64,000 nt of DNA from Rhizobium sp. R711 (GTDB lineage: Bacteria > Pseudomonadota > Alphaproteobacteria > Rhizobiales > Rhizobiaceae). Position 1 is the first letter of the stretch; every line of letters starts with the position of its first letter. The position numbers and the translations under genes are program-made. Below the pieces are notes generated by a model that saw only the letters and a program-made list of their open reading frames with translations, was not told the origin of the DNA and made no database searches. The stretch covers positions 806,001 through 870,000 of the forward strand of contig NZ_LOKZ01000001.1 of NCBI RefSeq assembly GCF_002211365.1, read 5' to 3'. Shown piece by piece: positions 16,797 to 26,686 of the stretch.

Positions 16797-18977
16797 TCAC
16801 CATCTGTAACGCAGGCTACCGATGACGGTGCGGCCCTGGTCGCGGTAGCAGAAGCCAGCCGAGCAGATGGGTTCGCGGCGGTCGAAGAGGTTGGTGGCGT
16901 TCACCTGCAGGCTCAGGCCCTCGTATTTCTTGTCGAGCGCCGCGAAATCATAGCTGACGGCGGCGTCGAAGAGGACGCGTGAACCGTTCTGGGCCGTGTT
17001 GGCGTCGCTGGTGTAGCTCTTGCCGAGATACCGAGTGCCGAAACCGATGCCGAGACCGTAGATCGGGCTACTCTCCTGGAAGGTATAGTTCGCCCAGAGC
17101 GAAGCCATGTGCCTCGGAACCGACGAAACGGAATTGCCAACCGTCCCGGTCGTTCCCTCCAGGATCTCGGTGTCGGTGTAAGTGTACGACGCCACCAAGG
17201 ACAGGCCGTTGTCGAGGCTCGTATTTGCTTCGAGTTCCAATCCACGGGAGCGAATCTTGCCGCGCTGCACCTGTATGTTGGCCGGTCCGGTCGGCAGGTT
17301 CACGACCTCGTAGTAGAGGCTGTTCTTCTGGTCGATATTGAACAGCGCTGCCGTGAGCAGCGTATTGCTGTTCGGCAGCAGGTACTTGACGCCGATCTCT
17401 TCCTGTTCGCTTTCCGTCGGTTCGAAGGGCTGGTCCGTCTCCTGGTTGATGCCGGCATTGGGTGCGAAGGCGGTGGAATAGCTGGCATAAGGTACGACGC
17501 CGAAATCCGTTTCGTAGCCCAGGCCGATGCGGCCGGAGAATGCCTTGTCCTTTTGCGAAATGCTCGTCAGCGCATTCGTGCTGAGGTCGGTATTGTCGGT
17601 GTCCGTCGAGACCCAGTCGTAGCGACCTCCAAGGGTCAGTATCCATGTGTCATAACGGATCTGATCCTGCAAATAGGTGCCGACTTGCCATTGGTCCTGG
17701 ACGGTACGCGTGTCGAAATCGATCGGTGCAACGAAAGCTCCTGCCGTCGGGTTGTTGGTGTCTAGCGGCGGCGAGACGCCACGGCCATCGAGCGAGCGCC
17801 AGTGCAGCTTGGTCAGGTCCAGGCCGGCAAGCAGCGTATGGTCGATCGCGCCCGTTTCGAACTGGGCTTCCAACTGATTGTCGATGACGAAGGCCGTCAG
17901 CCGCTCGTCGAACGTACCGGCGCTGCGGTCGAGGAGACTTGGATCGACCTTGTTGGGCGCGTAGGCAAAGGCCCAATCGGCGTCGATGTCGAGTGTCGAG
18001 ATGCGGGCGTTCTGACGGAAGACGAGGACATCGTTCAGTCGATGCTCGAACTCGTAGCCGATGCGAGCCTGGTTTTGGACCGAGTCGTTGAAGGCCGGAT
18101 TGCCTGCAAAAAAGTCCGTTACGTTGCCGGCCGGGTCATTGTAGTACGCTGCCGTGCCGCCAGTCTTGGTTCGTGAGTATTCGCCGAGAATGGTGAGTTT
18201 CGTGTCTTCGTCCGGCTTCCACATGAAGGCTGGCGCGATATAGACGCGGTCGTCGGGAACGCTGATCTGCTCTGTATTGGCATCGCGGTAGAGGCCCGTC
18301 AGACGATAATAGAAGGGGTCCGTATTGTTGACCTGACTTGAGACGTCAAACTGGGTTTGATAGCGCTGTTCGGTGCCATACTGCAGCTGAACCTCGTGAA
18401 AAGGCTCTTCCGTCGGCCGCTTGGTGATGAGGTTGTAGAGGCCGCCTGCGCCCGTCGCCCCATACAGCGCCGAGGAAGGGCCACGGAGGATCGAGACTCC
18501 CTCGAGGCCGTAAGGCTCGGTCTTGAAGAGTGACGAACCTGCGCCGGGCTGGCGAAGGTTGTCGCGGAAGATCCCGGTATAAGTCACGTCGAAGCCGCGC
18601 ACCGAGAACGAATCGAAACGCGGATCGAAGCCATAAGCGCCGACGCGCGTGCCCGGCGTGTAGGCGACGGTATCAAGCAGGGTCTGCGGGTTGCGGTCCT
18701 TCAACTGCTGCTCGGTCACGGACGAAATCGACTGCGGCACCTCGATGAAGGGCGTGTCGGTCTTCGTGCCTGTCGCGCTGCTCTTGCCGACATATCCGTC
18801 TGCCTGGATCACGCCGCCGCTGCCGCCATTGACGATGATATCTTCAAGAACCGTCGCGCCGTCCTGCTGCTGTCCCGTGGCATCCTGAGCTGCGGCTGGC
18901 GCAAGAAGATGGATGAGCGCCACGCCCGTCAATGCTGATGTGGAGAGGATTCGAGAGGAAAAGCGGAGATTATTCAT
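16797..18977 (-). CDS. TonB-dependent siderophore receptor
   Basis: 726 aa outer-membrane receptor of the FhuA/FoxA class. A signal peptide ends near AAAQ (about residue 30), a TonB-box-like TVLEDIIVNG follows, then the plug domain (TPFIEVPQSISSVTEQQL; VRGFDVTYTGIFRD; EGVSILRGPSSALYGATG at about 160-177) and a 22-strand barrel ending in the terminal aromatic SLRYRW. There is no N-terminal STN signalling domain, so no FecR/FecI partner is expected. A C-terminal CSAGFCYRDQGR loop carries the Cys pair common in hydroxamate receptors. It is the first gene of the iron operon. The 135 bp before it hold no motif I can assign to RirA or Irr with confidence. Confidence 0.92.
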   Translation of the reverse strand: MNNLRFSSRILSTSALTGVALIHLLAPAAAQDATGQQQDGATVLEDIIVNGGSGGVIQADGYVGKSSATGTKTDTPFIEVPQSISSVTEQQLKDRNPQTLLDTVAYTPGTRVGAYGFDPRFDSFSVRGFDVTYTGIFRDNLRQPGAGSSLFKTEPYGLEGVSILRGPSSALYGATGAGGLYNLITKRPTEEPFHEVQLQYGTEQRYQTQFDVSSQVNNTDPFYYRLTGLYRDANTEQISVPDDRVYIAPAFMWKPDEDTKLTILGEYSRTKTGGTAAYYNDPAGNVTDFFAGNPAFNDSVQNQARIGYEFEHRLNDVLVFRQNARISTLDIDADWAFAYAPNKVDPSLLDRSAGTFDERLTAFVIDNQLEAQFETGAIDHTLLAGLDLTKLHWRSLDGRGVSPPLDTNNPTAGAFVAPIDFDTRTVQDQWQVGTYLQDQIRYDTWILTLGGRYDWVSTDTDNTDLSTNALTSISQKDKAFSGRIGLGYETDFGVVPYASYSTAFAPNAGINQETDQPFEPTESEQEEIGVKYLLPNSNTLLTAALFNIDQKNSLYYEVVNLPTGPANIQVQRGKIRSRGLELEANTSLDNGLSLVASYTYTDTEILEGTTGTVGNSVSSVPRHMASLWANYTFQESSPIYGLGIGFGTRYLGKSYTSDANTAQNGSRVLFDAAVSYDFAALDKKYEGLSLQVNATNLFDRREPICSAGFCYRDQGRTVIGSLRYRW

Positions 18978-19112
18978 TGGCTTATTGCACCGGGTATGCT
19001 CATCGTGGATTTATCTGGAGCTTAATAGTCAAGAAAACGCCCGAAGAAAACCCAATTTCATGAATAAACTACTCCACTTTGCGATTTGTATGACAAATCG
19101 GCCACAGTCAGC

Positions 19113-19996
19113 TCAGGCTTGCGCCTCCGACAGCAGCCAGCGACGGAAGGCGGCCGCGGCCGGTCGCTCCAGCGCAAGGCCCGGATAGACGAGGTGGAAG
19201 GCAAGTCGGCTTGCGATGCCAAGCGGGAAGGGCGTGACCACCGCGCCTTTCTTCAGGTCCCGCTCAAGGAACGATCGTCGCATCAAGGCAAAGCCCAGCC
19301 CGGCCTTCATCGCGTCATAGGCTCCGTTGCCATGCATGAAGATCGGCCCGCGCGAGGGGTCGACCCCCGTGGCGCCTGCCGCCTCCAGCCAGAGCTGCCA
19401 GTCATGGCGATAGACTCGTGGATCAACTGGAAACGAGTGAGCGCGCTTGGCGACGGATGGTCCCCCAGTTCAGCGGCAAGCCCTGGCGTACAGACTGGCA
19501 CGAGCTCGTCATCGACGAGCCGCTCGCTGATCAGGCCGTCATAGCCGCCGAGGCCGTGGCGGATTGCAAGGTCGATGCCGTCACGCTGAAAATCGAGCAC
19601 GCGGTGCGATGCGCTGATACGCACGTCGATTTCAGGGTGCATCGCCTCAAAACGTCCAAGACGAGGCACGAGCCAGTAGGTCGCAAATCCCGCCGTGCAG
19701 GTAACGTTGAGAACGGCGCCGCGTCCCCGCGCCGTGATTGCAGCCGTCGCTTCCCTGACGAGACGGAATGCAGCTCTGAGCGTCGAGAAGTAGTCCGCAC
19801 CCTCCACGGTCAAGGCGAGCGCGCGGGTCTTGCGCTGGAACAGCTTGACGCCGAGCGATGCCTCCAGGTCGCGGATCTGCAGGCTGACGGCGCCTGGCGT
19901 GACGTTGAGCTCTTTCGCCGCGAGCGTCATACTGAGGTGCCGGGCAGCAGCTTCGAAGGCTCGAAGCGCCGAAAGAGAGGGGAGATAGTCACTCAT
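19113..19996 (-). pseudogene. LysR-family (GcvA-like) transcriptional regulator, frameshifted
   Basis: The first frame (19996 down to 19307) encodes the LysR winged-helix domain (SALRAFEAAARHLSMTLAAK, TPGAVSLQIRDLE) and most of the effector domain up to RFQLIHESIA. It then runs into out-of-frame sequence. The expected continuation, HDWQLWLEAAGATGVDPSRG then GAYDAMKAGLGFALM, is read in the other frame down to 19113. One missing base near 19404-19408 (GCCAT where GCNCAT is expected) joins the two. The result is a broken gene, unless it is a sequencing error. It is divergent from the EamA transporter gene, which it may have controlled. The coding density of both halves suggests a recent loss. 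Confidence 0.85.
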
Positions 19997-20209
19997 GGTT
20001 TAGCCCAGCTATATCATGGATCGAGAAAGACTCGTTTGCCTCTCGGCAGACACCACAATAATATCAGGAAGAAAGCCGTCGCAAAAGCTGACTCAAGCTT
20101 TGTGATGAGCGAGAATAAATCGAGAATTGCCACGTCCGCGCCGCGCAACAATCGGGTGGCCACAGCCTGTGACGGGATGTATTCCGGTGGCAGGCTGACT
20201 AGGGAGAAG

Positions 20210-21130
20210 ATGATGCAGCAGAAACAGATGGGCTTTGCCGAGTGGGGAATGCTGCTGGTGCTCTCCCTGCTATGGGGCGGCTCCTTCCTCTTCAACGGCA
20301 TTCTGGTGAAGACCCTGCCGCCGTTCACGATCGTCACGGGCCGGGTTCTGATCGCCGCTCTGGCGCTGAACGTGATCGTCCGGGCAACCGGCCACTTCAT
20401 GCCGCGCGACGGCAGGGCTTGGGCGGCCTTCTTCGGCATGGGCGTCCTGAACAACCTGATCCCGTTCTGCCTCATTGTCTGGGGCCAGACGCATATCGCA
20501 AGCGGCCTTGCTTCAATCCTGAATGCCACGACGCCGCTGTTCGGCGTCGTTGTCGCGCACTTCCTGACTGCCGACGAAAAGATGAACGGCAACCGCCTGC
20601 TCGGTGTCCTCGTCGGCTTTGCAGGTGTCGCCTATATGATCGGCTTCGATGTGCTGCGCGATCTCGGCTCGAACGTGCTGGCGCAGCTTGCCGTGCTGGG
20701 TGCGGCACTCTCCTATTCCTTTGCCGGTATCTTCGGTCGCCGTTTTCGCCAGATGGGCATGGCGCCGCTCATTCCCGCCGCAGGGCAGGTCACCGCCTCG
20801 ACGCTCCTGATGCTGCCGATCGCGCTCGTTGTCGACCAGCCCTGGACGCTGGCCGCCCCATCATTCGAAACCTGGATGGCATTGCTGGGCTTGGCCCTGC
20901 TGTCGACCGCGATTGCCTATGTGCTGTTCTTTCGGATCCTGGCAACTGCGGGCGCGACGAACCTTATGCTCGTGACCTTCCTGATCCCCGTCAGCGCCAT
21001 CCTGCTCGGAGCGGCTATTCTCGGCGAGCAGCTGCTGGCCAAGCACCTGATCGGCATGGCGATGATCGCGATTGGCCTTGCGGCGATCGACGGGCGGTTG
21101 TTCTCGCTTGGCAGAAAGCGGCCTGCCTAG
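20210..21130 (+). CDS. EamA/DMT-family transporter
   Basis: 306 aa integral membrane protein of the drug/metabolite transporter superfamily with two EamA repeats and about ten hydrophobic helices (for example GMLLVLSLLWGGSFLFNG and LMLVTFLIPVSAILLGAAIL). Such proteins usually export amino acids or small metabolites; the substrate is not readable from sequence. AGGGAGAAG precedes the double ATG at 20210/20213. It is divergent from the broken LysR gene across 213 bp, a classic LysR-target layout. Its stop overlaps that of hemW by 4 nt (convergent). Confidence 0.9.
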   Translation: MMQQKQMGFAEWGMLLVLSLLWGGSFLFNGILVKTLPPFTIVTGRVLIAALALNVIVRATGHFMPRDGRAWAAFFGMGVLNNLIPFCLIVWGQTHIASGLASILNATTPLFGVVVAHFLTADEKMNGNRLLGVLVGFAGVAYMIGFDVLRDLGSNVLAQLAVLGAALSYSFAGIFGRRFRQMGMAPLIPAAGQVTASTLLMLPIALVVDQPWTLAAPSFETWMALLGLALLSTAIAYVLFFRILATAGATNLMLVTFLIPVSAILLGAAILGEQLLAKHLIGMAMIAIGLAAIDGRLFSLGRKRPA

Positions 21131-22329
21131 CAGGCGAGATCGGCGACCACGGAATCGAGGATCAGCATCCCTGATGGCGTGCAGCGAAGCCTGGAATTGC
21201 CGATCCGCTCGATGAAGCCGTGCTCCAGCAGGAACTCTTCCCGCTTCGGGTCGGGATCGCGACCGGAAAGCTGCTGCCAGCGGGCGAGATCGACGCCTTC
21301 CTTCAGGCGCAGCCCCATCAGCAGCAGTTCGTCCGCCTGCTCCTCGTAGCCGAGTTGCTCCTGATCGATGATGCCATGGCCGTCGCGCTCGACGAGATCG
21401 AGCCAGCTTTCCGGCTTCCGCTCGGTCGCGGTCGCGATCTTCATGCTGCCGCGCGTCAGCCGCCCGTGGGCGCCGGGGCCGATGCCGGCATAGTCGCCAT
21501 AGCGCCAGTAGGTGAGGTTGTGGCGGCTTTCCGCACCCGGGCGCGCGTGGTTCGACACCTCATAGGCAGGCAGCCCTTCTCTATTGGTGATTTCCTGCGT
21601 CGCTTCATAGAGCAGCGCCGATTGATCGCCATCCGGAACGATAAGCTTGCCAGCCTTGTGAAGGCCGTAAAAGGGCGTGCCTTCCTCGATCGTCAGCTGG
21701 TAGAGCGAGAGGTGGTCGACCGCGTAGGAGATCGCCTCCTTCAGCTCGCGTTCCCATTCGTCGACGGTCTGGTTCGGGCGGGCATAGATCAGATCGAAGG
21801 ACATGCGCGGGAAGATGTCACGCGCCAACTTGATCGCCTTCAAGGCGTCGGCAACGTCGTGCAATCGGCCGAGGAACTTCAGATCGCGGTCGTTCAGCGC
21901 CTGGACGCCGAGCGAGACACGGTTGACGCCGGCGGCGCGATAGCCGCGGAAACGCTCCGCCTCGACGCTGGACGGGTTGGCCTCCATGGTGATTTCGATG
22001 CCATCGGGCACATGCCAATGTTTGGCGATGCCGTCGAGAATGGCCGAAACCGTCGAAGGGTTCATCAGTGACGGCGTGCCGCCGCCGAGGAAGATACTCG
22101 TCACCGTCTTCGGTCCGCTCAATTGGCGTACCATCGCCATCTCCTTCAGGAAGGCCGCGGTGAAGCGCTCCTGATCGACCGGCTGGTGGCGGACATGGCT
22201 GTTGAAATCGCAATAGGGGCACTTGGCGGCACAGAACGGCCAATGCACGTAGACGCCGAAGCCGGGTTCGCCGGTATCGGGCAGAAGAGCGGCATAGCGC
22301 GTCAGGTTAGGCTGTTCCAATATGTCCAC
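21127..22329 (-). CDS. hemW: Radical SAM protein HemW (heme chaperone, formerly oxygen-independent coproporphyrinogen oxidase-like)
   Basis: 400 aa. The N-terminal radical SAM motif is CAAKCPYCDFNSH (about 32-44), with the extra Phe of the HemN/HemW class. GGGTPSLM and the C-terminal HemN domain (RLKEGVDLARW) are present. HemW proteins lack the HemN-specific N-terminal region and bind heme to insert it into respiratory enzymes; the short N-terminus here fits HemW. It lies 8 nt downstream of rdgB in the same direction, part of the rph-VOC-rdgB-hemW operon. Confidence 0.94.
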   Translation of the reverse strand: MDILEQPNLTRYAALLPDTGEPGFGVYVHWPFCAAKCPYCDFNSHVRHQPVDQERFTAAFLKEMAMVRQLSGPKTVTSIFLGGGTPSLMNPSTVSAILDGIAKHWHVPDGIEITMEANPSSVEAERFRGYRAAGVNRVSLGVQALNDRDLKFLGRLHDVADALKAIKLARDIFPRMSFDLIYARPNQTVDEWERELKEAISYAVDHLSLYQLTIEEGTPFYGLHKAGKLIVPDGDQSALLYEATQEITNREGLPAYEVSNHARPGAESRHNLTYWRYGDYAGIGPGAHGRLTRGSMKIATATERKPESWLDLVERDGHGIIDQEQLGYEEQADELLLMGLRLKEGVDLARWQQLSGRDPDPKREEFLLEHGFIERIGNSRLRCTPSGMLILDSVVADLAC

Positions 22330-22337
22330 GTGTGCCC

Positions 22338-22982
22338 TTAGGCTTCCAGGCAGGTTTCGACGAAAATCTTGAAGGCGCGGGCGCGGTGCGACAGAGCTTC
22401 TGTGTCGCCCGGCTTCCAGCCGTGCTTTTCTTCCGCGCTCATCTCGCCAAAGGTAGTGTCATAGCCCTCGGGTTGAAAGACCGGATCGTAGCCGAAGCCC
22501 TGGCTGCCGCGCGGCGGCCAGACGACAGCACCTTCGACTTCGCCGCGGAAAAGCTCCGTGTGGCCGTCCGGCCAGGCAAGGCAGAGCACACTGACAAAGC
22601 GGGCGGTGCGCTGCTCCGGCGTTGAGGCGCCGGCCTTGTCCATTGCTGCCTCAACCTTTTCCATCGCCATCGCGAAGTCGCGGGTACCGTCGGGTTTCTC
22701 GGCCCAGTTGGCGGTGTAGACGCCAGGGTCGCCGCCGAGCGCATCGATGGCGAGGCCGGAATCATCCGACAGCGCCGGTAGCCCGGAGGCTTCAGCAGAA
22801 GCGAGCGCCTTGATCTTCGCGTTTTCCTCGAAGGTGGTGCCGGTTTCGTCAGGCTCCACGAAGCTCAGTTCAGCCGCTGACTTCGCGGTGAAGCCGAACG
22901 GGCCGATCAGGTCCTGGATTTCCCGGATCTTGCCGGCATTGTGGCTGGCAACGACGATGGTCTTGGTTTCGAGCTTGCGCAT
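22338..22982 (-). CDS. rdgB: Non-canonical purine NTP pyrophosphatase RdgB/HAM1
   Basis: 214 aa enzyme that hydrolyses dITP, dXTP and ITP to keep deaminated purines out of nucleic acids. The family motif [10 protein letters not shown] is near the start (about 13-22), followed by [31 protein letters not shown] and the late SHRARAF. A longer open frame reaches 23105 but would lie inside the upstream VOC gene; the ATG at 22982 begins the conserved protein. Second to last in its operon. Confidence 0.95.
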   Translation of the reverse strand: MRKLETKTIVVASHNAGKIREIQDLIGPFGFTAKSAAELSFVEPDETGTTFEENAKIKALASAEASGLPALSDDSGLAIDALGGDPGVYTANWAEKPDGTRDFAMAMEKVEAAMDKAGASTPEQRTARFVSVLCLAWPDGHTELFRGEVEGAVVWPPRGSQGFGYDPVFQPEGYDTTFGEMSAEEKHGWKPGDTEALSHRARAFKIFVETCLEA

Positions 22983-22989
22983 GATTGTC

Positions 22990-23406
22990 CTATTCGATTC
23001 CCCAGATGCGGGCTTCAGCGCATTCGAGGCTGTTGCCCGCCGGATCGCGGAAATAGATCGATCGGCCGCCTTGCGGCCAGCTGACTTCGGATTCGATGGC
23101 GACACCGTCGGACTTCAGCCGGGCGGCGATCGCATCCAGATTTTCCCCAGAGACGCGGAAACAGGCGTGTCCTGCACCCGTCGTTCCATGCGGCGGCACC
23201 TGCAGCGCGGTGGGCGAGGGCGGCTTGATCGTTTCCTTGGGGTTGAAGATCAGCAGCACGCCGGCGCCGCAGCGGAAGAAGACGTGCCGGTTGCCGCCCC
23301 GCGAGATCTTCGAAAGACCGAGAACGCCTTCATAGAAGGCTTCGGCCTTGTCGAGATCATCGGCATAGAGCGCCGTCTCCAGCATGCCTTCCAGCATGTC
23401 GTTCAT
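22990..23406 (-). CDS. VOC (glyoxalase/bleomycin-resistance) family protein
   Basis: 138 aa with the paired beta-alpha-beta-beta-beta modules of the vicinal oxygen chelate superfamily: [21 protein letters not shown] in the first half and [21 protein letters not shown] with [16 protein letters not shown] in the second. The terminal Glu and an N-terminal acidic/His position may bind a metal. The reaction is unknown. It overlaps the rph stop by 4 nt and ends 7 nt before rdgB, so it belongs to the rph-rdgB-hemW operon. Confidence 0.85.
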   Translation of the reverse strand: MNDMLEGMLETALYADDLDKAEAFYEGVLGLSKISRGGNRHVFFRCGAGVLLIFNPKETIKPPSPTALQVPPHGTTGAGHACFRVSGENLDAIAARLKSDGVAIESEVSWPQGGRSIYFRDPAGNSLECAEARIWGIE

Positions 23407-24122
23407 CCGGCGATCGCCTGCTTTTGCATGGCGACGAGCTCGGCAATACCGCCCTTGGCGAGTGCCATCAGCGAAGCAAATTCCTCGTCGGTGAAAGGCG
23501 TGCCTTCGGCGGTGCCCTGAATTTCGACGATGCCGCCGGCTCCGGTCATCACGAAGTTCGCGTCGGTCTCGGCCGAGGAGTCTTCGAGATAATCGAGGTC
23601 AAGCACCGACTGATTCGCGAAGATGCCGCAGGAGATGGCCGCGACATGGTCCTTGAGCACGCGCTCGACCCTGAGCATGTTGCGGCTCTCCATCCATTTG
23701 AGGCAGTCGTAAAGCGCGATCCAGGCGCCGGTGATCGATGCCGTGCGCGTTCCGCCATCCGCCTGGATGACGTCGCAGTCGAGGGTGATCTGACGCTCGC
23801 CGAGCTCCTTGAGGTCGACGACGGCGCGCAGCGAACGGCCGATCAGCCGCTGGATTTCCTGCGTGCGGCCACCCTGCTTACCCGATGCGGCCTCGCGCTT
23901 CATGCGATCGCCGGTGGCGCGCGGCAGCATGCCGTATTCGGCCGTGACCCAACCCTTGCCGGTGTTGCGCAGCCATGCCGGCGGCTTTTCCTCGACGCTA
24001 GCCGTGCACAGCACATGCGTATCGCCGAACTTCACCAGACAGGAACCTTCCGCGTGCTTGGAGAAATTGCGCTCGAAAGAGACCTTGCGCATCTGGTCGG
24101 TTTTTCTGCCTGAGGGCCGCAT
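23403..24122 (-). CDS. rph: Ribonuclease PH
   Basis: 239 aa phosphate-dependent 3'-5' exoribonuclease that trims tRNA 3' ends. Family features are present: [17 protein letters not shown] at the N-terminus, the Arg-rich [16 protein letters not shown] segment, the [21 protein letters not shown] motif (about 119-139, Asp cluster) and [15 protein letters not shown] toward the end. It is divergent from hrcA across 175 bp and heads the operon with VOC, rdgB and hemW. Confidence 0.97.
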   Translation of the reverse strand: MRPSGRKTDQMRKVSFERNFSKHAEGSCLVKFGDTHVLCTASVEEKPPAWLRNTGKGWVTAEYGMLPRATGDRMKREAASGKQGGRTQEIQRLIGRSLRAVVDLKELGERQITLDCDVIQADGGTRTASITGAWIALYDCLKWMESRNMLRVERVLKDHVAAISCGIFANQSVLDLDYLEDSSAETDANFVMTGAGGIVEIQGTAEGTPFTDEEFASLMALAKGGIAELVAMQKQAIAG

Positions 24123-24232
24123 ATTATTCTCCTAATCGTCATGCCGAAGACGCAAGCAGCCTTCGGATAGATCATGCGTGCTATGGTGTTGAGAGCTTCT
24201 ACGATTGGCAGCGCCCATTTGCAATTTCCCTT

Positions 24233-24260
24233 TTGCCGCTGCGGGGAGATTGGCTATATT
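24233..24260 (+). promoter_or_regulatory. Candidate promoter of hrcA
   Basis: TTGCCG (24233-24238), 16 bp, then TATATT (24255-24260) lies 38 bp before the hrcA start. I saw no CIRCE element (TTAGCACTC-N9-GAGTGCTAA) in the 175-bp rph-hrcA interval. Confidence 0.5.
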
Positions 24261-24297
24261 TTGTCGGATCATCGTCAGCACGGATACGCAAGCTTTC

Positions 24298-25386
24298 ATG
24301 GAGTTCAGGTCGACGTCGGTTTCAGATGCAGTGGCTGCGCTGGATGAACGCTCTAAGGAAATCTTTCGCCGCATCGTAGAGGGCTATCTGGAAACGGGTG
24401 AACCGCTCGGCTCCCGCAACCTGTCGCGCATCCTGCCGATGTCGCTATCGCCGGCGTCCGTGCGCAACGTGATGAGCGATCTGGAAGAACTCGGCCTCAT
24501 CTATTCTCCGCATGTCAGTGCCGGTCGTCTGCCGACGCAGATGGGCCTGCGCTTTTTCGTCGATGCCTTCATGCAGGTCGGCGACCTCTCGGCCGAGGAC
24601 CGCGCTAGCATTGACCGCCAGGTGCGCGCCGAAAGCCGTGACAATCCGATGGAATTGATGATGAACGAGGCTAGCCGAATGCTCTCGGGCATTTCGCGCG
24701 GCGCCGGACTTGTTATCACCTCGAAAAGCGATCCCGTTCTCAAGCATGTCGAATTCATCCGGCTTGAGCCAACCAAGGCGCTTGCGGTCCTCGTTGGCGA
24801 TCACGACCAGGTGGAAAACCGCATCATCGAGCTCCCGGCCGGCGTGACGTCGTCGCAATTGACCGAGGCCGCCAACTTCCTGAACGCCCACATGACCGGC
24901 CAGACGCTGCCGGAACTGCGAAATGAATTAAGCCGACTGAAGGACGAGGTGCGCAGCGAACTCGATACACTGTCGCAGGATCTCGTCGAGCGCGGCATCG
25001 CCGTCTGGTCCGGCAGTGCCGACGAAGGCAAGCCGGCCCAGCTCATCATTCGCGGTCGCGCCAATCTCCTCGCCGGTCTCGCGGGCGCTGACGATCTCGA
25101 CCGCCTGCGCATGCTCTTCGACGACCTCGAAAAGAAGGACAGCCTGCTGGAGCTTCTCAATCTCGCCGAGAGCGGGCCGGGCGTGCGTATTTTCATCGGC
25201 TCGGAAAACAAGCTCTTCTCGCTCTCCGGCTCGTCGCTGATCGTCGCGCCCTATCGTGATGACGACGACCGCATTGTCGGTGCCGTCGGCGTCATCGGGC
25301 CGACGCGGCTCAATTACTCACGCATTGTCCCGATGGTCGACTATACTGCTCAGCTGATGACACGATTGTCACGCGGCGCGAAGTAG
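24298..25386 (+). CDS. hrcA: Heat-inducible transcription repressor HrcA
   Basis: 362 aa repressor that binds CIRCE elements in front of groESL-type operons and depends on GroEL for activity. The winged-helix N-terminus is clear (DERSKEIFRRIVEGYLETGE, LSPASVRNVMSDLEELGLI, SAGRLPTQMGLRFFVD), followed by the GAF-like and C-terminal HrcA domains (SLIVAPYRDDDDRIVGAVGV, IGPTRLNYSRIVPMVDY). I set the start at the ATG at 24298, where family similarity begins. An in-frame ATG upstream at 24205 would precede the likely promoter. In many rhizobia grpE follows directly; here a GFA gene on the other strand lies between. Confidence 0.95.
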   Translation: MEFRSTSVSDAVAALDERSKEIFRRIVEGYLETGEPLGSRNLSRILPMSLSPASVRNVMSDLEELGLIYSPHVSAGRLPTQMGLRFFVDAFMQVGDLSAEDRASIDRQVRAESRDNPMELMMNEASRMLSGISRGAGLVITSKSDPVLKHVEFIRLEPTKALAVLVGDHDQVENRIIELPAGVTSSQLTEAANFLNAHMTGQTLPELRNELSRLKDEVRSELDTLSQDLVERGIAVWSGSADEGKPAQLIIRGRANLLAGLAGADDLDRLRMLFDDLEKKDSLLELLNLAESGPGVRIFIGSENKLFSLSGSSLIVAPYRDDDDRIVGAVGVIGPTRLNYSRIVPMVDYTAQLMTRLSRGAK

Positions 25387-25391
25387 GACAG

Positions 25392-25826
25392 CTACTCCGG
25401 CATCATGTCGCCAGAGCCACCCATCTCCGCGGGCATGTCTCTGTATTTCGGCAGACCGTCACGGATAGGCAGCACGCTTTCCTGATAGTTCACATGCAGC
25501 GTCGGAGTGTAGTCGAGATCGGGCAGAAGTGCCGCGTAAACGTCGGTGACGCCCCAGGTGGGGTGCTCGGTGTAGAGATGCCCGCCGCACAACTCGCAGA
25601 ATTTCCGCACGCTCGTATCGGACTTCTGGTAGCCCTCCACGTGCTCGCCGCCTTTGGTAACGCGGACAGTGTGCGGCTGCCAGAGCGTGAAGGCGTTGAC
25701 TGGCCCCGCCGACCAATGTCGACAGGAGGCACAGTGGCAATAACCCATAGCCACCGGTTCGCCGGTAGCAACAATCTCCACGGCGCCGCAGAAGCAGCGC
25801 CCGGAATAGCTTTTCTGATCGCTCAT
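25392..25826 (-). CDS. GFA (CENP-V/glutathione-dependent formaldehyde-activating) family protein
   Basis: 144 aa zinc-binding beta protein. The cysteines expected for two zinc sites are visible: C11 and C13 (GRCFCGAVE), CHCASC at about 30-35 and FCELCGG at about 82-88. Family members include S-hydroxymethylglutathione synthase, but most have unknown roles. It is convergent with hrcA (5-nt gap) and divergent from grpE, so it stands as a lone insert between two heat-shock genes. Confidence 0.85.
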   Translation of the reverse strand: MSDQKSYSGRCFCGAVEIVATGEPVAMGYCHCASCRHWSAGPVNAFTLWQPHTVRVTKGGEHVEGYQKSDTSVRKFCELCGGHLYTEHPTWGVTDVYAALLPDLDYTPTLHVNYQESVLPIRDGLPKYRDMPAEMGGSGDMMPE

Positions 25827-26042
25827 GGTAGCAGCTCCCTGACCTGGAAAGGTCGAAGCACCAAAGATTTAGATACGGCTAAAATAAATGACTTTAGAGC
25901 GGGCAAGTCAAGCTAGCCCTCTCGATCAACCCTGCACGAGTTGCCCTGCATCACGTGCTTTTCGGTCACGCAGACTTGATTTTTGCCCGTCAAAGCTCGA
26001 TATCGGGCACATCCTAAAAGACACCAATCACCGGAGAACGTC

Positions 26043-26663
26043 ATGACTGACGAAACGACGAAGAACGGACCAGACGCAGCCGCGGTCGAAGCCGCAGCGG
26101 ACGCCGCCGCAAACGTCGAGAACGAAGCCACAGCACAGCCCGATCCGCTGGAACTTCTGAAGGGCGAGAATACAGAGCTGCGCGACCGCTATCTGCGCCT
26201 TGCCGCGGAGATGGATAACCTGCGCCGCCGCACGGAGCGGGAAGTCAAGGACGCCAAGACCTACTCAGCCGCTGGCTTTGCTCGAGACATGTTGGCTGTC
26301 TCGGACAACCTGCGCCGCGCCATCGATGCGATTCCGGAGGAAGCGAAGGCTGCCGCCGACGCCGGTCTGACAACGCTGATCGAAGGCGTCGAGATGACGG
26401 AGCGCTCGATGCTGTCTGCGCTCGAGCGCCACGGTGTCCGCAAGCTGGAGCCGGTCGGCCAGAAGTTCGATCCGAACTTCCATCAGGCCATGTTCGAAGT
26501 GCCGAACCCTGATGTGCCGAACAACACGGTCGTACAGGTCGTTCAGGCCGGCTACACCATCGGTGAACGCGTTCTGCGTCCTGCCATGGTCGGCGTCGCC
26601 AAGGGCGGCCCGAAGCTCGTCGAGTCCGAAACCAATTCGGTTTTCGACCAGAAGGACGCCTGA
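26043..26663 (+). CDS. grpE: Nucleotide exchange factor GrpE
   Basis: 206 aa co-chaperone that releases ADP from DnaK. It has an acidic, Ala-rich N-terminal tail (about 1-35), the coiled coil ([20 protein letters not shown], then [14 protein letters not shown]) and the C-terminal beta domain with [38 protein letters not shown]. The ATG at 26043 starts the family protein ([16 protein letters not shown]). A CTTGAT-15 bp-CTCGATAT pair at 25975-26003 could be a heat-shock (RpoH) promoter, with low certainty. Monocistronic here. Confidence 0.96.
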   Translation: MTDETTKNGPDAAAVEAAADAAANVENEATAQPDPLELLKGENTELRDRYLRLAAEMDNLRRRTEREVKDAKTYSAAGFARDMLAVSDNLRRAIDAIPEEAKAAADAGLTTLIEGVEMTERSMLSALERHGVRKLEPVGQKFDPNFHQAMFEVPNPDVPNNTVVQVVQAGYTIGERVLRPAMVGVAKGGPKLVESETNSVFDQKDA

Positions 26664-26686
26664 TCTCTCTGGCGCCCCTATAGGCA

